Shown: positions 42,501 through 53,543 of the stretch, one piece after another | Layout of the letters: every line of letters starts with the position of its first letter | Numbering within the stretch: the first letter of the stretch is position 1 | Assembly: GCA_963921195.1 (NCBI GenBank) | Contig: OY992537.1 | Coordinates: 179,258,065 to 179,322,064, forward strand | DNA length: 64,000 nt | Source of the DNA: Pegoplata infirma | Taxonomy: Eukaryota > Arthropoda > Insecta > Diptera > Anthomyiidae | Direction of reading: 5' to 3' | Position numbers and translations under genes: made by a program | The notes under the pieces: generated by a model | What the model saw: only the letters and a program-made list of their open reading frames with translations | Databases searched by the model: none | Told to the model about the DNA's origin: nothing

Positions 42501-45500
42501 TGTTGCCCTGTGTTATCAATGAAATTAATTTTTCTATCACGTAAAGTTTTTAAGATATTCGCGTTTTAATATTGAAATATTTGGGTCTCCTCTGTAACGT
42601 ATTCTTAAGTTGCTCAAACACAATAGAACTCGATTTAGTAAAAATAAGGCATCTTTATTCCAAATCTGGCATCCAAATTTTTCTATCGCGTTGTTTTTGA
42701 AATATTGGCGTTTGAAAAACTCAAACTCTACTGTTACGCACTTATATTCTTTATAAATCACACTAAAATTTTCTAAAGCTAATATCTCAAAAACAGAACA
42801 TGCTTGAAAATTGTGGGTTGCAGTTTTGGAATCAGGAGGTCCATTTTATATGAAATCAAGTCCTATTTCGTGGAAGCAACCAACATAGGAATACGTAACA
42901 GTGGACCCCTAAAAGTGTTTTTTTACTTTTTAACAGCGAATATCTCAAAAACGGTACGTGCTAGACAAATTTGGACGGTAGATTTGGAAGCAGGAGACCA
43001 AAATTTATAAGGATCAGTTAGAAATTTCACTGGAAGGTTTTTGCTGTCGAACAGTGTTTTTAGTGTAAATATTACAAAAAAATACTCGTTCAATCAATAT
43101 TACAAAAATAAGTGAAAAAAGAACTTCTAATTTAGAAGTTCTAAATCACCGAATAAAAATGACATAATCACACCCAAAATGCCAAGAAATGTACTTCTAA
43201 AGAAGTAATGCAAAAAGTGCTTCCAAAAGGTCAAGTTATATTAACATCCGGATCACTACTTCAGAAGTTGTGATAAAAACATTAGTGATATATGTTATAC
43301 TTAAGTGTCAATCTTTCGCCACTGAAAAGTGGCGATAAAAAGAACATACTTTGTGTGTCACGCCCATATTAAATTCATCAATGTTTCAGTTGAAGAAGAA
43401 GTACATCTGGTTCATAAGTTGTGGTGAATTTTGTAGTGAATGGTAAGCTCTTTTTTTGCTGGGTAGTTAACGTGTTTTCAACTGACAGACATCGTCTTAA
43501 CATTGTTCAAGGATCATCAATATATATATTTTAAATGGGGGTAGACCGATATTCCAGGATGTTACAAACGGAGTGGTAAACTTAATATATCACTAATTTC
43601 ACTGTGCAACAAATTTGAATGAGATAAAACAAATTAAAGTACACAAATAACACACCCAAACCCCAAAGATTTTTGAAAACTTAGAGAATAATCACAATTG
43701 GAGCGGGAAGCGGAAAAACGCAACTGTCCTCATAAAAATAGAATTGAATCTAGTTTGGCGGAAAAACGCGGCGGAATTTTGTTTTCATATAAAACGTATG
43801 TGAACAGTTGCGGAAAAACGCTTCCCGCTCCAATTGTGATTATTCTCTTAGCGAGTTTTTTTTATGGCCAACTGAAGTTTTTTTTAAGGTTTGGAATAAG
43901 TAAAAAAAACATTAAATCTAATTCTAAGGTAAATAATATTTTAAGATGTCTTCAGTCAAATTTAATGACGATTCATTTCTAAGAACATATTAGCCCTCTA
44001 TCTTGAATTTTTAGCGGTAATTTTTTCTAATATCCTCATAAAACACCACTAAGACGCGCGTTTAAAGGGTTAAAATATTCTACACAAATTTTCTGAATCA
44101 AACTTCTTTGTGGGTTGTTAAACACCAAAAGTTCGTGTGATATAAGGAAATTCCCAAAAAAAAAGTAAAAATGTAAATTAGCACATACAGTTAAATTGTT
44201 TTTCACCTAAGTCGTGTGAAATAAGAATAGAAAACAAATGCTAAATAACGTTATTAGATGTCTTCGATGAAATTTAATGGCGTTTCTTCGCTTAGAACAT
44301 ATTAACCCTCTATCTCCCATTTTAGGGGTCATTTCGGTCTTTTTTTCAAATATCCTCATTGAACACCACTAATTATATAAGATCCTCTAACTCCCACTGA
44401 GCGCCTAAAATTAGCGATTCGTTAGCAATTTGTGTTTCGGGAATGTGGGCTGCTAACCCTCGTCCCCTAGATTCGTAATAAGGCTGCTAACTACGTGTCC
44501 ACTCCCACGATGCAACCATGCTTCAGCGGTTATCGCCTACTTTCGACCATTCAGGATAGATGGTTGTGGCGCCTTCTAACTCTGGCTAGCCTTAAAGCGG
44601 GTGCTACATTGCCCGGGAAGAACAAAGGAATCGTCAGAAACTTTCCACCTCTGCGAAAAGATCCACCCCTCCAACACCCCTAAGAAGTGCGTTTAAAGGG
44701 TTAAAATGTTTTACAAACATTTTCTGCATACAATTTCACTAGTGCACTAGACCAGTGATCGGCACCCACAGCACACAGAAGCCGAACACAATCGGCATTT
44801 TACACGTATATAACACGAATGTCAACAAAACTCGCAAACTCAGAGAATAAAAATACAACAACAAGCAGGTTGATGTCGCTTTATTTAAGAAATACACAAA
44901 CACATGCATATTTATATTCATACACCAACGCAATCATATACTCTCTTTCTGCCGACCACTGCACTAGACCATGGTTGTCAAAGGACAAAAGATCGTGCGA
45001 TATAAACAAAAAAAAAATATGTACCATATTGTAATACTGTGTTAATACTTGTTGTATTTAATTTTGGAAATCAAGTTTTATTTGAATTTGTTTTGTTTTG
45101 TAGTTTGTCAGAAATTTTCAAATAGTTATTATTCTCCTTGAAACCTTTGTACAATCACATTTATATTAAATAAATTGTCGTTCTTTTCGTTATAAATTGT
45201 GGTTTTAAATAATTCGATCCTTAGAAAAACAATAGAAGAAGATTATGTCGTTTCAAATACTGAGGAAGAACAAGATGAAGTCGTTTCAAATGCTGTGGAA
45301 CATGAAGATACAATAGAAGTAAGTAGAAATGAATATCAACAAATCGAAAATCTTTCAGATGAACTAAGCGAGAACTTGAATGAGGATGTTGTGGCGAATA
45401 ATAATCAAGAGCTTAGTGATGACAATGAAGTGTCTCAGGTGGAAGAGCAAGTCGCCGAAGCACCGAGACGAAGTGAAAGGGTCCGAAAACCAAATACGAA

Positions 45501-48500
45501 ATTTTCGGATTACTATATGACGTTATTTAATGCTGTCACTACTGAATCAAAAATCTCAAATACATTTACTGAAATTGATGAATGCAATAACAGGACTCAA
45601 TGGTTTTCTGCTGTTAATGATGAATTGAAGTCGATGGAAGAAAACAAAGTGTGGAAAATTGTTCAACGTCCACCTGATGTAAAACCTTTAAAATCTAGAT
45701 GGGTGTTTACGATTAAACAAGATGCAGATGGTAATATTATACGATACAAGGCAAGACTTGTGGCTAAAGGCTATTTACAAAAATTTGGTGTGGATTACGA
45801 GGATATTTATTCTCCGGTAGCGAAACTATCTACCATAAGAATTGTTCTGGCAGTTGGTGTAAGTTATAAATTATTTTTTCATCAACTGGATATCAAAACG
45901 GCGTTCCTACATGGAGAACTAAAAGAGGACATATACATGAATGTACCAGAAGGAATGAAGTGTCCACCAGGTACTGTTTTAAAGTTGGAAAAATCGTTAT
46001 ATGGCTTAAAGCAAGCACCAAGGTGCTGGAATGAAAAATTCAATATTCAACTAGTTCAATTGGGTTTCAAACGTTCTCGACATGACTATTGTCTGTATAC
46101 AAGAATCGAGAATGATGGTATGATGTTTCTTTTGCTATATGTGGATGATCTGTTGATTGCCGGAAATATTGAAGACGGAATTGAAATGTTGAAAAATAAA
46201 TTATCTGAAAATTTTGATATGTCCGATTGCGGAAAACTTAAACATTATCTTGGGATTAAATTTGAATACAATCGAGATCAAGGTTCTATGATGTTGTCTC
46301 AAGAGTCAATAATAAATAAAGTTATACAAAAATTTGGAATGACTGAATGTAATGAAGCACGAACACCCATGGAAAAAGGTCTACAACTAACAAGGGAAGT
46401 CTCCCTGGTGTCACCCTCCGATCTTCATGAAATTTGGATATGTTGTTAAGAACGAAAATTAATTCGACACGTATTTTTTTTTAGCGGCCCAAATTCATTT
46501 TTTAGAGGGGTCGATTTGTATGGGGGGAAATTGACCTTTTTCAGTTTTTCACGATTTAAGCCAATTTAAACAAAATTAATATAGGCATGTGTGGTATCAG
46601 ATTAAAGGTATTAAAAATACCTATCTCGTGGTGTTAACAACGGGCCATAGAAGTTAATATTTTTCGACTTATTAACAAAAATGTCCTAAAATTTTAGTAT
46701 TTTACTCAATATGACGAAAAGTTGGGCATGTTTGGACACGTTCTTAGCACACGTAGATAGGTTTTCCAAAGACCTTTCATTTGGTATGCAACATGACTAG
46801 GTTTCTTTGCATAGTATAGGAGATAAACGAAAAAAACTGAAAAATGGCCTTGTCTTCCCCCCTCCTTTTTACCCCCTAAATATGAATTTGGGCCGCTAAA
46901 AAAAAATACGTGTCCCTTTATTTTTTCTGCTCTACAAAATAAAACCAATTCCATAAAGATCCGCGGGTGACACTAGGGAGACTTCCCTTGTAAGTGCCAC
47001 CATTGATGAAGAATGTAATCAAGCATATCGTGAGTTACTGGGAAGCCTTATGTACATTATGCTAAGTGTTCGTCCCGATATTTGTTATTCAATCGGTTAC
47101 ATGGGCAGATTTCAACAAAACCCTGGTGAAATTCATTGGACAACACTCAAGAGAATTTTACGTTACGTTAAAGGTACTAAAGAATTGAAATTGGTTTATA
47201 AAAGAAATGCAAATGAAGAAGCTTTAATTGGTTATGCTGATGCGGATTGGGCATCGAGTATAGATGATCGCAAATCTACAAGTGGGTTTGTATTTTACGT
47301 TTTTGGTAATCCTGTGTCATGGTCAAGCAAGAAACAAGCAACCGTAGCTACGTCATCTAGTGAGGCAGAATATGTTGCACTTACAATTAGTCATGCTGCT
47401 TCTGAAGGGTTGTGGATACGTGGAATACTACAAGAACTAAATGTTGTGGATGATACCTATCCTGTCACTGTATTTGAAGATAATGCAGGATGTATTGCAA
47501 TGGCTAAGAATGTTGAATGTAAACGTTCAAAACATATTAATATACAACACCACTTCATAAGGGATCACATCATGAAAGGAAATTTAATCATAAAGTCTGT
47601 ATCAACTAAAAATCAAATTGCTGACATTTTTACAAAATCTTTGGATGCAACAAGTTTTTCTACAATTAGAAATTTTCTTAAATTATCAAATTGAGAGGGG
47701 GTATTGTAATACTGTGTTAATACTTGTTGTATTTAATTTTGAAAATCAAGTTTTATTTGAATTTGTTTTGTAGTTTGTCAGAAATTTTCAAATAGTTTTT
47801 ATTCTTCTTAAAACCTTTGTACAATCACTATTAAATAAATTGTTGTTCTTTTCGTTATAAATTGTGGTTTTAAATAATTCGATCCTTAGAAAAACAATAT
47901 ACCTTATAAGCAAAATATTTAAAAACTTTAGTGGGCCATAAAGAAAGAACTCGAGCTAAGTTTTCAAAATCCTTTGGGGGTTGGTTTCCTATTGGTATAC
48001 TTTAATTTTTTTTTGTCCCATCCAAGATACAAAATCGTGTTGCACAGTGTTTTAAGTAGAGGATATAAAAATCTCTTTGTCCACTTAAAAATTAACATTA
48101 TATCCTTACCTTATCTGGCACATAACTAGGATCACAATAGACCTGTTTACATTTAGCAATTTCATCACCGGAACGTACACCTACAACTTTACCACCCTCA
48201 CCCAACACAATCTCATCAATGGGCTTGTCCAACATATAAGTGCCACCATAAATGGCCGATAGGCGAGCAAACCCTTGTGGTAATTCTCCCAAACCGTACA
48301 TGGGATAAAGATATGGTGATTTACCATATCGTGCCAATGAATCCGAATACAATTTAATACGTTGTATGGTCAATGCCGCCGGCTCATTCAAATATTCATC
48401 ATCACGGAATAAAGCCAAAGCATGGCCAGTGAAATCTTGTGTATTCTTATCCAAACCGAATTTATCATAGAGTGCTTGCATATTTGCTTTGGATGGATCA

Positions 48501-48585
48501 AAATCCTTCCAGGTTCTTGGATCATCTTCCTTAAAGTCTTGGACATAGATTAAGAAATTTCGGAAACGACGTTTTTCAAACATGC
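39564..48585 (-). CDS. Gdi: Rab GDP-dissociation inhibitor, last two coding exons (5' exons not found)
   Basis: Minus-strand exons 48585-48110 and 40025-39564 are joined by a GT-AG intron of 8084 bp (donor gtaagg, acceptor tttcag). They give 158 plus 153 residues, against about 443 for the fly protein, so roughly 132 N-terminal residues are missing. Known role: cytosolic GDI extracts prenylated GDP-bound Rabs from membranes and recycles them. Seen: [35 protein letters not shown] and [20 protein letters not shown] in the first exon; [40 protein letters not shown] and the acidic end KHELGDEDQ in the second. The upstream acceptor splits a Gly codon after its first base. The FAD-like Rab-binding N-terminus must be encoded to the right, probably beyond base 64000. 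The intron holds a Copia element and several MITEs. Confidence 0.95.
41416..41865. mobile_element. PIF/Harbinger-like MITE (TAA duplication)
   Basis: gagtccccgcacaacaatgt at the left and acattgttgtgcggggactc at the right are exact complements, with TAA on both sides (41413-41415, 41866-41868). It is 450 bp and lies inside the 40417-43463 element. Confidence 0.85.
41971..42351. mobile_element. MITE with long inverted ends (AGCCCTGTTTTTTGCAGACC)
   Basis: agccctgttttttgcagacc and ggtctgcaaaaaacagggct are perfect complements. The rest of the element is also largely self-complementary (gattaagattaggattaac versus gttaatccaaatcttaatc). ATG flanks both sides, a possible 3-bp duplication. Half of another copy is at 36563. 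Confidence 0.8.
43490..43600 (+). repeat. Tail fragment of the accctccac interspersed family
   Basis: acagacatcgtcttaacatt, a tatatattttaaatggggg core and gttacaaacggagtggtaaa follow the family tail order. Confidence 0.5.
43684..43847. mobile_element. 164-bp PIF/Harbinger-like MITE (TTA duplication)
   Basis: gagaataatcacaattggag and ctccaattgtgattattctc are exact complements; the match continues with cgggaagcg. TTA lies on both sides (43681-43683, 43848-43850). Inner cggaaaaacgc motifs are repeated. Confidence 0.87.
43930..44740. repeat. Two ~320-bp tandem units, the second interrupted by a 300-bp GC-richer insert
   Basis: Unit 1 starts aagatgtcttcagtcaaatt and unit 2 starts agatgtcttcgatgaaattt near 44258; both then read aacatatta-ccctctatct, ctcat-aacaccacta and gcgtttaaagggttaaaat. 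In unit 2, aacaccactaa is separated from its continuation by about 44373-44685, which ends aacacccctaa, a likely duplicated target. That insert resembles 29262-29460. Confidence 0.6.
44753..44961. mobile_element. 209-bp hAT MITE (CAGTGATCGGCA ends)
   Basis: cagtgatcggca and tgccgaccactg are inverted with one mismatch and flanked by an exact 8-bp duplication cactagac (44745-44752, 44962-44969). Ends and duplication fit hAT. Noncoding. Confidence 0.9.
45027..45234 (+). repeat. Copia 5' LTR
   Basis: 208 bp, differing from the 3' LTR at several substitutions and three small indels (gttttgttttgtag versus gttttgtag; cacatttatatta versus cactatta). The element is therefore older than the Gypsy copy. 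Confidence 0.85.
45199..46449 (+). pseudogene. pol: Copia Pol fragment: linker and reverse transcriptase, cut by a MITE
   Basis: An open frame of 416 codons whose first codons lie in the LTR. Residues 12-95 are an acidic linker. The reverse transcriptase then shows [50 protein letters not shown] and YVDDLLIAG (near residue 315). The frame leaves copia sequence at 46391, where a 600-bp MITE is inserted, and ends in the MITE. The reverse transcriptase motifs are intact, but integrase and protease are deleted, so this is not a functional Pol. Confidence 0.9.
46391..46990. mobile_element. 600-bp PIF/Harbinger-like MITE interrupting copia pol
   Basis: caagggaagtctccct and agggagacttcccttg are exact complements, and the similarity continues (ggtgtcaccc, then agcggcccaaattcat versus its complement). 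TAA flanks it (46388-46390, 46991-46993). Copia sequence resumes directly after. Confidence 0.88.
46994..47694 (+). pseudogene. pol: Copia Pol fragment: RNase H end
   Basis: Continues the copia frame after the MITE; copia similarity begins near 46994 ([20 protein letters not shown]). RNase H shows [28 protein letters not shown] and the [16 protein letters not shown]...[13 protein letters not shown] series typical of Copia. The stop is TGA at 47692-47694, right before the polypurine tract. Confidence 0.9.
47693..47701 (+). promoter_or_regulatory. Copia polypurine tract
   Basis: gagaggggg directly abuts the 3' LTR, as expected for the plus-strand primer. Its position supports placing the LTR start at tattgt rather than three bases later. 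Confidence 0.8.
47702..47899 (+). repeat. Copia 3' LTR
   Basis: 198 bp, starting tattgtaatactgtg and ending gaaaaacaata. Matches 45027-45234 with a few substitutions and short deletions. Confidence 0.85.
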
Positions 48586-48717
48586 CTGAAAATAAATAAA
48601 GAAAAAAATAAAATAATTATTAATAAAAAGTAACTGTAATATCAAAATCTTTTACTACTTTTCAAATAGTAACAAGTAAACAAGTTTAATTTGGCCCTGC
48701 CGAAAGTATTAATATTA

Positions 48718-49555
48718 GAGCCTACAGACAGTATCGTAGTAACGGTATTCCCAGTTCTCGGTATTACCTTGAAATGGAACCGGTTTTCAGGTTCTTAAAT
48801 CATATCCGGTATTCCCGGTTCTAAAGGTATTACAGGTATTCCCGAGACTACCGGTATGTACTAGTGCCTACGGTCAGTACCGTAGTACCGGGAATACCGG
48901 TATTCCCGGTTCTCGGTATTACCGGGAAATGGTACCGGTTTCCCGGTTCTTAATTCATTCCCGGGAATACCGGTATTCCCGGTTCCGGTTCTGACGGTAT
49001 TCCCGGTACTACCGGTATGTATATTTTGTAAAATTTTTTACAATTCAATTTTTTTCTTTGCTTTAACCAAAAAAAATACAAAACATGTGAAAAACACCAT
49101 TTCCATTTTATTTTTTGAATTAAAAAAAAAAATTTTACATGATTTTTAAATAATTTTACAAACATAACTAAATGTTTCTTAAATACTGATTAAATAGTGT
49201 AATTTTAAAATTTTATGATACAGTATTTTTTTGGGTTATCAGAACCGGTACCAAGACCAGAACCGGGAATTCCGGTATTCCCGGGAATATATCTAGAACC
49301 GGGAAACCGGTACCAGAACCGGGAATACCGGTATTCCCGGGAATACCGAGAACCGGTAAATGGGGGGCACTAGTATGTACTTTGTTTTAAATTTTGTACA
49401 ATTGACGTTTTCTTTGTTTTCTAACAAAAAGAAAAATACGAAATATATCATTTTTTTTTTGGAGTTTAAGAAAATAAAAATTTACATGTTTTTAAAATAA
49501 TTTTAAAAACACAACATAATATTTCTGAAACACTAAAATTGGATTAATTACTAAA
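48718..49555. mobile_element. Older hAT-like element (CCGGTATTCCCGG family) containing a younger copy of itself
   Basis: 48718-48861 and 49381-49555 together parallel the inner element: tagagcctacagacagtatc against tagtgcctacggtcagtacc, then ccggtattcccgg blocks, then a T-rich part (ttgtacaattgacgttttct) matching 49027-49190. Its right end is not recognisable. Confidence 0.7.
48862..49372. mobile_element. hAT-like element (TAGTGCC ends), inserted into its own relative
   Basis: tagtgcc / ggcacta ends and an exact 8-bp duplication gtatgtac (48854-48861, 49373-49380). Its arms are packed with ccgggaataccggtattccc palindromes and enclose a T-rich noncoding core. 511 bp. Confidence 0.87.
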
Positions 49556-49818
49556 TTCAGTGGGGGAAGTTAAGAGCACCTTTCCATCGGGATAAATATA
49601 CCAAATGTGTCATTTATTTAACAAAAAAAAAAAGGGGAACTTTTTTCCCCCTAGCCCGATTTTGCCCATTCACGAACTTAACCTGCCTATGAACATGAGA
49701 CATATTTGTGCCAAACTTCATGAGTCTAGCTGGTTTATTTTGGACTGCATTGTGTAATCTACAGACAGACAGACATAGAATGTCTTAGAATTGATAATGG
49801 ATCAATAATATATATCGA

Positions 49819-50756
49819 GGGCCTATATTCAAAACCCTCTATCTTCCATTTTCACGAAAATGACTTTTTGATGGCAAAATATTCAGTAAAACGGCCCTCA
49901 TCTATGGTGTAAAATTCAGAACAAAAATATTTTTTTTTGCTATTTTATTTGCATTTTTGGTTTTCTCTATCTCTTACACAATTAATTTTTCTGAATGCAA
50001 AACCCTCTATCTTTTCAAATAATTAATTTATAAATATTTGTTTTGAATAATTTTATCATGCATTACATGTTTTCATACTAATTTTTGCATGCTGCACATG
50101 AATTTATCAACAAAATTCCAGAACAACGATTTTGGTCCACTGATGCTAATTTTTTCTGAAAATTCTTGTTTGACTTTTTTAAAAAATATGTCTCAAACTT
50201 TGGATGTCTTGTGTACATTATGAAACAAAAATTTGTATCTTAAAAATCCCGATGCTGATCAGCATCAGTGGACCAAAATCCCGTTTTTATTTTTTTTTAC
50301 AATTTCTTACATAACATACTCAACAGTTTGTCAACTTTTGAGACGAATTAAGTAAAAAAAAAATAATTTTTGTCTTAACAATCCGCACCTGTGGACCAAA
50401 ACCGCGATTTCGAAATTATTTATAAGCCGTTATCATTAATAAATTACGTTAAAAATTAACCGATGTCATAAATGAAATCATAATAATTCATTTTTATTAA
50501 AATGCAAAACCCTCTATCTGATCATTTTCATTCCTGTACTTAATATTTTAGAGAAGCAAAACCCTCTATCTATCCTCTAAAATCCCCAATAGTGCAAAAT
50601 TTTAAAAACGAATTATATGTCAGATTCAGTAGTTGATTTAAAAAAATATTGTAGAATATCGAATTTTAATTACTCTAACAATTCGCGAAATAAACAGTTT
50701 TTTGGCTCTCCTGAAAAGTTGTGTTTTTTTAGATAGAGGGTTTTGAATATAGGCCC
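49819..50756. mobile_element. 938-bp TIR element with repeated aaaccctctatct
   Basis: gggcctatattcaaaaccct and agggttttgaatataggccc are exact complements, flanked by tcga (49815-49818, 50757-50760). The motif aaaccctctatct recurs inside at about 50003, 50511 and 50557. No coding. The 4-bp tcga duplication does not fit a class with certainty. Confidence 0.78.
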
Positions 50757-50822
50757 TCGATATTCTTTATGGAGTCCCCGACCGATATTTCGATGCGTTA
50801 CAAACGGAATGACAAAGTATAC

Positions 50823-51215
50823 AAATTTTAGAAAAATTTCTGTTAAAAATTTTTTTTTAAATTTTTTTCAATCCGCTAAAAATTTGGTTCAAGAAATTAA
50901 TTTTGTGGAAAAAAAATTGGTGAAAAAAATAGTGTAAAAATGTTTGGGGTAAAATTCTTTTCACATGTCAACCAGCAGCCAAATTAAAGCATTTTGTATT
51001 TTTAGGTTATGTGAAATGTACCAAAATTTTCGAGGTGTCCTTACATGCCCGTCTAAAATACAATACTAAACTTCTCAAAGCAACAACAAATGACAAAGTA
51101 ACAGTCATATCTGTGTATTTTTTAGCCGTGATTACTTAATGGGGTCCTAGACCGATATTTTGACCAGTTACAAACAGAATGACAAACTTTATATACCCTT
51201 TATCACTAACAATAA
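50823..51215 (+). repeat. Second accctccac-family copy in tandem
   Basis: Resembles 7200-7705: gtcaaccagcagccaaatta, attttgtatttttaggttat, then gtcctagaccgatattttga and taccctttatcactaa. The dinucleotide end gtggagggt is missing. Confidence 0.6.
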
Positions 51216-51299
51216 TAGTGTGCGTTTACATTGGAATTATAACCTAGTAAATTGTGATTTTAATATACTTTGTAATCTTTACCGTTTACATTGGCATTT

Positions 51300-51553
51300 C
51301 GTCGCTGCGCCTAAAAATGGAGTCATTTGTTTTTTAATTTTTATCAAAGAGGCCCAAGAAACAGCCTTATTTGGTCCTTTCGGAGTACTTTTTAGAAATC
51401 AACTTTTAATCAACATGAAATTTATAATATTGGTTGAATATTTATGACAAGTTTTTTTTTTATAAAAGTACCGCGAAATAACCAAATTTGGCTTTTTCTT
51501 GGGCCTCTTCAAAAAAAAATTTAACACTTGACTCCATTTTAGGCGCAGCGACG
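51300..51553. mobile_element. 254-bp palindromic MITE (CGTCGCTGCGCC ends)
   Basis: cgtcgctgcgcctaaaaatg and cattttaggcgcagcgacg are inverted, followed by a further inverted block (aaagaggcccaagaaa versus tttcttgggcctctt). attt flanks both sides. Noncoding. Confidence 0.75.
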
Positions 51554-51812
51554 ATTTTTTACATTTGAGAATATTTAGATTAGCAATTATAAAAACAAGT
51601 TGGTAATAAATGCGTGTGACTGTGTCAAAAGACATCGACGGTAGTTAACGTCGTATAACTAACAAGGACAGAGACAATAACAATTTCGGCGGCATAATAT
51701 GCTTGGCGGTGTCATGTATCGGTGTTTTTCAGTGTTGAAAAATGCAAATAATAGAAATACAGAGCTGTATCTAACTTTACAAGATTGCGTTTGCCGATTA
51801 GAGTCTAAACTG

Positions 51813-52088
51813 CCCAGTTGGCAAAATTAAATCCCCCTGACATACTGCTATCCCTTTATGAAATCGCTGACATCTTCATATAATTTTTCAACATGTCCCC
51901 AATGACATGTCAGCAGTTGGTCAGCAGTGTCCACCAGTATCGGTGGCCACCAACAATTCGTTTAAACAACCGCTGACCAACTGCTGACATGTCATTTATG
52001 ACGTTTTGAAAAATTTTATGAAGATGTCAGTAATTTTATAGAGGGAGAGTCAGTAGTATGTCAGGGGTGATTATTTTTGCCGACTGGG
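51813..52088. mobile_element. Palindromic MITE (CCCAGTTGGCAAAA ends)
   Basis: cccagttggcaaaattaaat and the right end attatttttgccgactggg are inverted. Internal ctgacatactg/cagtagtatgtcag and gaccaactgctgacatgtca/tgacatgtcagcagttggtc pairs make the whole element a snapback. No clear target duplication. Confidence 0.72.
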
Positions 52089-52148
52089 TACTAGATTGAA
52101 AAAAATAGTTTGTATGGGCAATCTTATAGATTGAAACTGGGTTGGAGC

Positions 52149-53416
52149 TAGTGTATTCAAAAAAACCGGCCATTTTCAAAAACCGGTTTTCGGTTTATTC
52201 GAAAAAGCTTATTTTTAAAAAACCGGTTTCCGGTTTCGGTTTTAGCAAAAAAAAAACGGTTAAACCGGTTTTTTCGGTTTTTATTCTTTAGGTTAAAAAT
52301 TAATTAAACTTAATTATATTTTTACAAAACAGGCATAACCCAATAAACACAAAATCGATAAGTCATAGCGCAAATAGTATCATCTGTATGACACCGTTTA
52401 CGTCGCACATTTTCGCTGGAAACTTCGACAGGAAGTAACAACTAAATTTTAATTCTTTGCAATTGCGAGCGGAAATTACAAATTTTATTGAATTGTTTAA
52501 AGAGCACAATTAATAATAAATTCAGACATCGGAATTTGAAACTCCGATTTCAACAATTTCAAAAGGATAATTTAAAAAAAACAAGGTTGGTTACCGAAAC
52601 GAATAACGGTAAGGGTAACGGTATCTAATTTTTATTTATTTCGGTAAAGGTAACGGTAAGTGTTTTCAAATCGTTTCGGTAACGGTATGTACCGGTACCG
52701 AACCAACCAAACCGGTACGGAAAAAAGATAGAACTGAAAGCTAAAAATATTTTATAGACCCAAAAACCAGTATAGATTTGATATGATTATTATTTTTGTC
52801 ATTTATTTTATGATAATTTGCAAATTATAAATTTAAAATTATGTTAGCAATTTGATTTTATTTTTTTGTTCGTTAAAATCCCTTAAAACAGGTAAAATTT
52901 TGAATACCGGTACAATACCGGTAGCTTCTAATAATTATAACGGTAACGGTAAGGGTAACGGTATTTTACAAATATTTTTAGCGGTATCGGTAACGGTATT
53001 CGATTTGAAAGGGTTTTGAATCGGTAACGGTATAATAAGGGTAACGGTAACCAACCATGAAAAAAAATGGTTTGCCATAGAACTCCAAGGTGCCAAATTT
53101 AAAAAAAATGTAATGATTTAAATATTAAAGGAAGAGACAGACTTCCGGAACTCGTTGATATATTGATATTTACATACCAACATATCCACAAGCTGATTAT
53201 GGAAGTACCGCTAAGTTTTGTGAGTGTCTAAAAAACTGTGTAATGTCAATTCATATTTTAACTCATTATATTATAAGTTTTTATAAAAACCGGTTAACCG
53301 ACACAAAAAAACCGGTTTCTCGAATATTCGAAATTCAAAACTATTCGAAACCGGTCGAGTTTCTAAAAATGAAAAAACCGGTTAACCGGTTTTCGGTTTC
53401 GGTTTTGAATACTCTA
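52149..53416. mobile_element. hAT-like element (TAGTGTATTC ends) with CCGGTTT arms
   Basis: tagtgtattcaaaa / ttttgaatactcta are inverted (one mismatch) and flanked by an exact 8-bp duplication gttggagc (52141-52148, 53417-53424). Arms hold many aaccggttttcggtt units. A second element (52585-53056) is nested inside. No transposase frame. Confidence 0.85.
52585..53056. mobile_element. Nested TIR element (GGTTGGTTACCG ends) rich in GGTAACGGTA
   Basis: ggttggttaccg and cggtaaccaacc are inverted. Both arms consist of tandem ggtaacggta units pointing outward. No clear duplication, so boundaries are approximate. Confidence 0.65.
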
Positions 53417-53543
53417 GTTGGAGCCACAATCTACTTAAAGCTAGCATAGAGGACCAGTGCAAATGCACTATTATAGTTAGTGGAGGGTATAATAAATAAC
53501 TGGAGTATACACGATAATAATTTAGTTTTACATAAATATAAAG

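Larger units (their letters stand above)
40417..43463. mobile_element. ~3-kb TIR element (CCCAGCAAAAAA ends) in the Gdi intron
   Basis: cccagcaaaaaa at the left and ttttttgctggg at the right, flanked by TA on both sides (40415-40416, 43464-43465). The outer ~280 bp on each side are diverged inverted repeats (cacaacatatgaacttcttt versus the complement of cttcttcttcaactgaaac). The central part contains several diverged ~130-bp units, each with a tatctcaaaaac motif (about 42405, 42785, 42945). No transposase frame. Confidence 0.65.
45027..47899 (+). mobile_element. Copia-type LTR retrotransposon with deleted 5' half, in the Gdi intron
   Basis: Two short LTRs (45027-45234 and 47702-47899, both tattgtaatac...aaaacaata) enclose only the 3' half of pol. 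Gag, protease, integrase and the primer site are gone: the left LTR runs straight into the acidic linker before the reverse transcriptase. Flanks tacca and tacct resemble a 5-bp duplication with one mismatch. It is antisense to Gdi. Confidence 0.9.
48672..50822 (+). repeat. accctccac-family copy split by several insertions
   Basis: Its start (aacaagtaaacaagtttaat, ggccctgccgaaagta) lies at 48672-48715, the middle at 49556-49818 (ggataaatataccaaatgtg, gaacttttttcccc, cagacagacagacat) and the end at 50757-50822 (accgatatttcgatgcgtta). Between the pieces lie two nested hAT-like copies and the 49819-50756 element. The order matches the uninterrupted copy at 62921-63427. Confidence 0.7.
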
